9,658 nucleotides of DNA from Clostridia bacterium (lineage in GTDB: Bacteria; Bacillota; Clostridia; Oscillospirales; CAG-272), in the NCBI GenBank assembly GCA_024404435.1, contig JAKSPW010000034.1, forward strand, positions 1 through 9,658, read 5' to 3'. Of the stretch, positions 5,909 through 9,658 are shown in pieces. Below the pieces are notes generated by a model, which was given only the letters and a program-made list of their open reading frames with translations, did not search any database and was not told where the DNA came from. The position numbers and the translations under genes are program-made. The number at the start of each line of letters is the position of its first letter. The stretch's first letter is position 1.

Positions 5909-6294
5909 GCACGCAGATAACAGTCTGCGCTCTCGCTCTTCTGAGCACGGCTGCAGCGCTGATACTCAAAGGGACGGGCAGACGGGAAGTGTTTTTTATC
6001 GGGCTTGCCTTCTCGACTGCCGTTTCCGTTCGTGTCATCTCTAACGTTGAGCAGAGCGTGGATTTTTTAAGACGGCTGTCCGAGGGAACGGAAGCGGGTA
6101 AATATCTCGACGTTCTCCTGAAGACCGCCGGGATCGCATTTCTGACAGATTTATCCGCAGACTTGTGCCGCGGTGCAGGGGAGAACGTCGTCGCGGGCTG
6201 CGTCGAGTTTGCGGGAAAAGCCGAGATCACGGTGCTCGCGCTGCCGCTATTAAGTGAGCTTCTGGAGCTGTCCTTCGGACTCTTGTCTCTGTGA
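5905..6294 (+). CDS. spoIIIAD: Stage III sporulation protein AD
   Basis: This polytopic membrane protein of 129 residues matches the family length. It has hydrophobic segments at about 5-22 and 28-46 and a long one near the C-terminus (about 105-128). The soluble-looking middle carries VEQSVDFLRRLSEG, followed by YLDVLLKTAGIAFLTDLSAD (about residues 67-86), which is the most recognisable SpoIIIAD block. It is part of the SpoIIIA membrane complex in the mother cell. It overlaps spoIIIAC by 4 bases and is followed, one base after its stop, by the spoIIIAE ATG, so the genes are almost certainly translated together. Confidence 0.95.
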   Translation: MSTQITVCALALLSTAAALILKGTGRREVFFIGLAFSTAVSVRVISNVEQSVDFLRRLSEGTEAGKYLDVLLKTAGIAFLTDLSADLCRGAGENVVAGCVEFAGKAEITVLALPLLSELLELSFGLLSL

Positions 6295-6295
6295 T

Positions 6296-7441
6296 ATGAA
6301 AAAAACCTTTTTGATCCTCTCCGTTATTTTGCTCGTTTCTCTGCCCGTGCGCGCGGAGACTTACGAGTTTGAAAGCGGGAAAAGCAGCGAATATTATCCG
6401 GAAGCGGAAATGAAAGCGCTTTTTGATGCTTTACCGGAGGACGTCGCCGGTGAACTCGGTGAATTTTCGTCCGCTTCGGATAATTCGGAAAGAACGGAAG
6501 CGTTAAGCGAGAAATTCAGCGTCAAAGGCTTTTTCGGCTACGTCGTGAAAACAGTGCGTGAGACCGTATTTCCGACGGTGAGCGGCATTGTCGGGATGCT
6601 TGGCGTGACGCTTCTGTCGTCGTCGATACTTATGCTTATGGAACTGCGTGAAAGCGAAAAAACGAAGAAGATCAGCTCGTTTGCATTCACTCTCATCACG
6701 GCTCTCCCGACGGCAGGTGCCGCCGTCAGCGCCGTGCGGTGCTGTGAAGCGTACGTTGCACGCATCTGTACCGTGATGAACGCAATGTTCCCCGTAATGA
6801 CTGCAGTCGGCGTGATGAACGGTTCAACGGGCGCGGCAAGTGTCGGACGGATGTCATTGATGCTGTACGTCACCGTTACCGAAAACCTGACGCGAATCAT
6901 CCTCGTGCCGGCGGCAGGGGCTCTTCTCGCTCTCGGCACGGTTTCGTGTGCATTTCCCGAGGTTAAGCTCGTAGGCTTTATTTCCTTTGCAAAAAAGACG
7001 GTCATAAGAGTTCTGACACTTTCGACTGTGATCTTCAGCTTCGTGCTCGGAGTGCAGACGTCTCTTGCAAAAAGCGCCGATACTCTTGCCGCCCGAACCG
7101 TCAGATTTGCCGTAGGGAGCAGCGTTCCGATCGTCGGGAGTGCACTGTCCGACGCGATATCCGCGGTCGGGGCAGGCCTTTCAGCCGTCAGACACACGGC
7201 GGGTGCCGTCGGGATATTGATAGTATTGCTGATCGTCACGCCGACGCTCGTGACGCTTGCTGTCTACAGACTCGCATTTGCCGCCTGCGGCGGGATCGCG
7301 GAGCTTCTCGGTAACGTTGCGGGGGCGACTCTCATCCGCGAGGCGGACTCGGTAGTCGCCGTGTTTTTCGCGCTTGCGTCCCTCAGCGCCGTGCTCTTTG
7401 TTTTCGCAGCCGTGCTGTTTATGAATTCCGGTGTCGCTTGA
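6296..7441 (+). CDS. spoIIIAE: Stage III sporulation protein AE
   Basis: SpoIIIAE is the largest membrane protein of the SpoIIIA complex. Here it has 381 residues. A signal peptide (MKKTFLIL, hydrophobic core, then PVRA before ETYEF at about residue 20) leads into an acidic extracytoplasmic region (about 21-80), then several membrane helices. The hallmark RFAVGSSVPIVGSALSDA lies at about 269-286, followed by a hydrophobic stretch and VYRLAFAACGGIAELLG. The start chosen is the ATG at 6296-6298: it yields a clean signal peptide, whereas an upstream in-frame ATG adds 14 residues that overlap spoIIIAD. Only one base separates it from the spoIIIAD stop and no strong ribosome binding site is seen, so translation is probably coupled. 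Confidence 0.96.
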   Translation: MKKTFLILSVILLVSLPVRAETYEFESGKSSEYYPEAEMKALFDALPEDVAGELGEFSSASDNSERTEALSEKFSVKGFFGYVVKTVRETVFPTVSGIVGMLGVTLLSSSILMLMELRESEKTKKISSFAFTLITALPTAGAAVSAVRCCEAYVARICTVMNAMFPVMTAVGVMNGSTGAASVGRMSLMLYVTVTENLTRIILVPAAGALLALGTVSCAFPEVKLVGFISFAKKTVIRVLTLSTVIFSFVLGVQTSLAKSADTLAARTVRFAVGSSVPIVGSALSDAISAVGAGLSAVRHTAGAVGILIVLLIVTPTLVTLAVYRLAFAACGGIAELLGNVAGATLIREADSVVAVFFALASLSAVLFVFAAVLFMNSGVA

Positions 7442-7453
7442 GGAGGTGAGCTT

Positions 7454-7933
7454 CTGAAAACTTACGTCGGCAGTATTATTGTCGCGCTGACTTCCGCCTC
7501 TCTTCTGACTTTTCTCGTGCCGGATGAGGGGAAGCGGAGCGGAAAATACGTGAAGTTCGTCTCGGGACTTGCCGTGCTTTTGCTGATCCTCTCTCCGCTT
7601 CGCGGCCTCTCCGATTTCACAGCCGCCGTGAGAAGAACACTGAAAACGTCCGTCACCGTGAATGAAACGCCTGACGTGTCGTACGCGGATGCGGTGACGG
7701 AGAAGACGGCAGAGGGGATTTCCGACGGGATCATAAGGATTCTGTCGGAAAAATACTCGATGGACAGAGAAAAAATCAGAGTCAGGATCGTTCTGAACGA
7801 AGAAGATCCCGATAACGTGGAGATATGCGAGATTCAGGTTTTCACGTCCGAAAAAGACAAGACCGTGAGGGAGTCTGCGGCAGAATTTCTGTCGCGCACT
7901 CTTCTGTGCGAAGTACACGTCTTCGGACCTTAA
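7454..7933 (+). CDS. spoIIIAF: Stage III sporulation protein AF (apparent CTG start)
   Basis: The 159-residue product has two N-terminal membrane helices (about 5-22 and 33-48) joined by VPDEGKRSGKYVKFVSG, the usual SpoIIIAF hairpin with its P...Y/KYV/IK..G pattern. A soluble C-terminal domain follows, resembling the ring-building domains of SpoIIIAG and SpoIIIAH and holding KIRVRIVLNEEDPDNVEICE. The start is unusual: the near-perfect AGGAGGTG (7441-7448) is followed five bases later by CTG (7454-7456), and no ATG, GTG or TTG exists in frame between it and the first membrane helix. A GTG at 7517 would remove that helix. The ribosome binding site overlaps the spoIIIAE stop. I infer CTG initiation; a sequencing error is the alternative. 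Confidence 0.9.
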   Translation: MKTYVGSIIVALTSASLLTFLVPDEGKRSGKYVKFVSGLAVLLLILSPLRGLSDFTAAVRRTLKTSVTVNETPDVSYADAVTEKTAEGISDGIIRILSEKYSMDREKIRVRIVLNEEDPDNVEICEIQVFTSEKDKTVRESAAEFLSRTLLCEVHVFGP

Positions 7934-8047
7934 GGAGTTTGAAAGCGGCGCAAACATGAGCCGCAGGTGAGCTTCTTTGGGGCTCCATTTGTGCCTTTTG
8001 CCGCATAATGCGGCGGCAAATTCGGGAGAACCGGCGCATATGCTGAG
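7934..8047 (+). other. Hairpin-rich noncoding insert inside the spoIIIA operon
   Basis: This 114-base stretch between spoIIIAF and the spoIIIAG ribosome binding site has no ORF of note. It carries GCGGC/GCCGC (7945-7964), a short GAGC/GCTC hairpin (7969-7985) and a strong 8-bp stem TTTGCCGC/GCGGCAAA (7997-8020). The last can switch to an alternative GCCGCA/TGCGGC stem (8000-8014). GGAG (7934-7937) can also pair with CTCC (7983-7986), enclosing the first hairpin. No T run follows, so it is not a plain terminator. It could be a structured RNA that controls or protects the mRNA, or a small palindromic repeat element. It matches no riboswitch class I know. Confidence 0.5.
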
Positions 8048-8066
8048 AAAGGAATGAGTCATAAAA

Positions 8067-8546
8067 GTGAAGAATCCTTTGTCAAAGAAAGGAACGCTTA
8101 TCATAATCTGCTGCACCGTGCTCGGCGTGATCCTTCTTGCCCTGCCGCTCGGAAAAGGAAAGACAGACACCGCAGCACCGGCACCGATCGAGGCGGAGAG
8201 CTACACGGAACGGCTCGAGGAGAGAGTGAGAGAACTGTGCTCGTCGGTCAGGGGCGTGGGGGAGGTGACGGTGCTCCTGACGCTTGAATCGGGGAGCGAG
8301 CTCGTTTACGCGAGCAACAAAACGGGAGAAAAAGACGCTGACGGCTCGTCGTCGGGCACGACGGATTATCTGATAATCGACGGCGGCGACGGAGATGCTC
8401 CGCTTCTCGTCAAGGAAATATATCCGAGGGTACGCGGAGTCGCGGTCGTCTGCCGTGGTGGCTGCGGCGACGGGACCCGCGCCGAACTGACAGAGCTTCT
8501 GTCGGCCTCCCTCGGTATCTCCGCAAACAGAATAAAGATCGCGTAG
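8067..8546 (+). CDS. spoIIIAG: Stage III sporulation protein AG, ring-forming
   Basis: SpoIIIAG assembles into a large ring in the space between mother cell and forespore, using a ring-building fold shared with type III secretion and flagellar basal-body proteins. The 159 residues comprise a membrane helix at about 9-27 (with Cys15-Cys16), a linker rich in Ala, Pro and Thr, and the domain from about 45 (YTERLEERVRELCSSVRGVG, then EVTVLLTLESG) to ISANRIKIA at the end, typical of the family. An Asp/Gly/Ser-rich insert lies at about 87-112. The start is uncertain: GTG at 8067-8069 is the only standard one, but it is 13 bases past AAAGGA (8048-8053), while ATA at 8061 is at the ideal distance. 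An ATG at 8054 is out of frame. Confidence 0.95.
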   Translation: MKNPLSKKGTLIIICCTVLGVILLALPLGKGKTDTAAPAPIEAESYTERLEERVRELCSSVRGVGEVTVLLTLESGSELVYASNKTGEKDADGSSSGTTDYLIIDGGDGDAPLLVKEIYPRVRGVAVVCRGGCGDGTRAELTELLSASLGISANRIKIA

Positions 8547-8608
8547 TCATAACCGGTCGACGGACTTCATATACTCGAATAATCAAAAAAACGAAAGGAA
8601 AGCATCAT

Positions 8609-9163
8609 ATGTTACGCGAAAAAATCAAAAAAATCCTCGAAAAGATAAAACGTGCCGCAAAAAAATTCGGCCGCAGGTCGGTTGCCATCGCCTGCTCGGT
8701 GCTCCTCATCGGCTGCGCGATCGCTCTCAATTTCGTTTTGTTCAGCGGCTCGCCGGAGCCCGAGGAAGAAGCAAAACTGAAGCCCGCGATCGATCTCACC
8801 GGTCTGTCCGACGAGGAGGCGGGAGAAGACGTGTCGGAGGACTATTTCGCCGAATGCCTGCTTGACAGAACGCAGTCGAGGGACGAGGCGATGGAAGTGC
8901 TTCTCGACGTGACGCAGAACGTCGAGTCGAGCGAGGAAGCAAAGGCTACGGCGCTTGCCGATATGAACCGCATCGCACTCGACATCGAAAGAGAAGGGAA
9001 TATCGAAACGATGATCAAGGCAAAGGGCTTTGAAAAATGCCTTGCGGTGGTGAACGGCGAGACGGCAAGCGTCGTTGTCGAGTCGGATACGCTGACACCG
9101 GGCGAGACTGCGCAGATCAGCGAGGTCGTCTACGAGGCTGCGGGGATACTTCCGGCAAATCTG
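8609..9163 (+). CDS. spoIIIAH: Stage III sporulation protein AH, 3' end lost at a junction
   Basis: SpoIIIAH binds SpoIIQ from the forespore across the intermembrane space and forms the channel connecting the two cells. The sequence shows a basic N-terminus, one membrane helix (about 24-45), an acidic linker, and the conserved domain: DYFAECLLDRTQSRDEAMEV (about 77-96), EEAKATALADMN, IEREGNIETMIKAKGFEKCL, and finally a QISEVVYEAAGILPANL stretch. Authentic SpoIIIAH proteins end a few residues later with a short beta strand. Here the frame instead runs to a TGA at 9224-9226 through Arg/Ser/Pro-rich residues that are the out-of-frame reading of an sppA gene. I therefore end the genuine part near 9163. 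The ribosome binding site GAAAGGAAAG lies just before the ATG. Confidence 0.93.
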
Positions 9164-9180
9164 CCGAGCATCGCGAGAAA
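9140..9180. other. Chimeric junction between two unrelated genomes (probable)
   Basis: Left of this interval the spoIIIAH frame codes (phase of 8609). Right of it a different phase codes for SppA, with codon use dominated by GCC, ATC, GGC and CGC. The crossover cannot be fixed to a base because both frames read plausibly across it: spoIIIAH as ILPANL up to 9163, SppA as SGKSAEHREKIF from about 9151. No intergenic sequence, repeat or mobile element separates them. Confidence 0.8.
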
Positions 9181-9658
9181 ATCTTCAACGAAAGCTGGGC
9201 CCACCGTGCGCCCATCGCCGTGCTGAATATCGACGGCTCCATCGATGGCCGCATGGAACGCTCCGTGTTGGAATCCCTGCGTCGCCTGCCTGCAACCGGC
9301 GCAAGGGCGCTCGTCGTCCGCATTTCTTCGCCTGGTGGCAGCGCCATCGCCTCCGATAAGATCTGGGCCGCCCTTCGCCACGTTAGCGAAATGGGAACTC
9401 CCGTGGTGGCAAGCATCGGCTCCATGGGGGCTTCGGGCGGCTACTACATCGCCTGTGGCGCCGACTACATCATCTCTGAACCCATGGCCATCGTAGGTAG
9501 CATAGGCATCTATGGCGGCAAGGTGGACGCCTCGGGGCTCCTCTCCAAGATTGGCATTCGCAGCGAAACGGTAAAGTCCCATGACTACGCCGATGCCGAA
9601 ACCTTCGCAAGGCCCTGGACCGACGAGGAGAAGGCCGCGCTGCAGGAGTACATGGACG
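9160..9658 (+). CDS. sppA: Signal peptide peptidase SppA (S49), partial, foreign origin
   Basis: This frame is open to the window end, about 166 residues, without its own start or stop. It encodes the C-terminal-half catalytic domain of an S49 protease, which cleaves signal peptides left in the membrane: PIAVLNIDGSI, then VVRISSPGGSAIASDKIW, then SIGSMGASGGYYIACGAD, whose ASGG serine (codon 9433-9435) corresponds to the nucleophile, then IVGSIGIYGG and FARPWTDEEKAALQEYMD. The pattern VKSHDYADAETF where short SppA forms carry the catalytic Lys motif suggests the long (67 kDa) type, with the Lys in the missing N-terminal half. Codon use differs from every gene to the left. A Gram-negative source such as Fibrobacterota is a guess. 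Confidence 0.88.

Noticed and set aside
7997..8025. Rho-independent terminator within the spoIIIA operon
   Set aside because: The 8-bp stem is strong, but it is followed by TTCGGGAG and not a T run, and the operon must continue into spoIIIAG and spoIIIAH.
7934..8047. A known riboswitch (c-di-GMP, cobalamin) in the spoIIIAF-AG gap
   Set aside because: I could not match the conserved core bases of any class I know; only generic hairpins are visible.
7181..8170. 329-codon minus-strand ORF opposite spoIIIAE to spoIIIAG
   Set aside because: It crosses three well-identified genes and their boundaries, has His/Arg-rich composition and no motif. It is an antisense shadow.
8054..8287. ORF from the ATG at 8054, closest to the spoIIIAG ribosome binding site
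   Set aside because: Its product is Arg-rich and without homology, and it overlaps the clearly recognisable SpoIIIAG in another frame.
8609..9226. A 205-residue SpoIIIAH with a novel Arg/Ser/Pro-rich tail, or a SpoIIIAH-protease fusion
   Set aside because: The tail after about residue 185 is the out-of-frame reading of sppA. The protease frame is in another phase, so neither a natural tail nor a fusion protein is supported; a chimeric join explains both.

Overview
The window looks like about 9.16 kb of chromosome from an endospore-forming member of the Clostridia (moderately high G+C, G/C-rich third codon positions), followed by about 0.5 kb that appears to come from a different organism. 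The main evidence for the host is an almost complete spoIIIA operon (spoIIIAA to spoIIIAH), which is found only in endospore-forming Firmicutes. A probable pyrophosphate-dependent phosphofructokinase and a COG2509-type FAD protein fit an anaerobic clostridial host. Species cannot be named from the sequence alone.

Layout. Bases 1-165 hold no gene I can support. At 180-305 (+) is a 41-residue single-span membrane miniprotein with a good ribosome binding site, ending at a shared bidirectional terminator (311-339). On the minus strand, a two-gene operon follows: a probable PPi-dependent phosphofructokinase (762-1997) whose TGA overlaps the ATG of a GNAT acetyltransferase (337-765). A near-consensus sigma-A promoter (2038-2066) drives it. 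Next on the minus strand are an unknown lipoprotein (2106-2633), with its own promoter carrying a palindrome in the spacer and a strong terminator behind it, and an FAD-dependent oxidoreductase with a Cys-rich motif (2753-4150). The oxidoreductase has a near-perfect sigma-A promoter, but an intrinsic-terminator hairpin lies between that promoter and the gene, which suggests attenuation.

Divergently, from a candidate sigma-E promoter at 4267-4295, runs spoIIIAA-AB-AC-AD-AE-AF-AG-AH (+). The early genes overlap or nearly touch. spoIIIAC starts with TTG, spoIIIAF apparently with CTG, and spoIIIAG with GTG (or ATA). A 133-base hairpin-rich noncoding stretch separates spoIIIAF and spoIIIAG. The products form the mother-cell half of the SpoIIIA-SpoIIQ feeding-tube complex: AA is the ATPase, AB to AF are membrane and export-apparatus-like parts, and AG and AH are ring-forming proteins in the intermembrane space.

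Near 9140-9180 the spoIIIAH frame loses its expected C-terminus and a different frame takes over, coding for an interior piece of SppA (S49 signal peptide peptidase) with different codon use. Two unrelated gene interiors joined without an intergenic region, in different frames, are best explained by a chimeric metagenome contig rather than by a gene fusion. I found no convincing new multi-gene system. The items most worth following up are the promoter-proximal terminator at the FAD gene, the structured insert between spoIIIAF and spoIIIAG, the unusual start codons and the membrane miniprotein.
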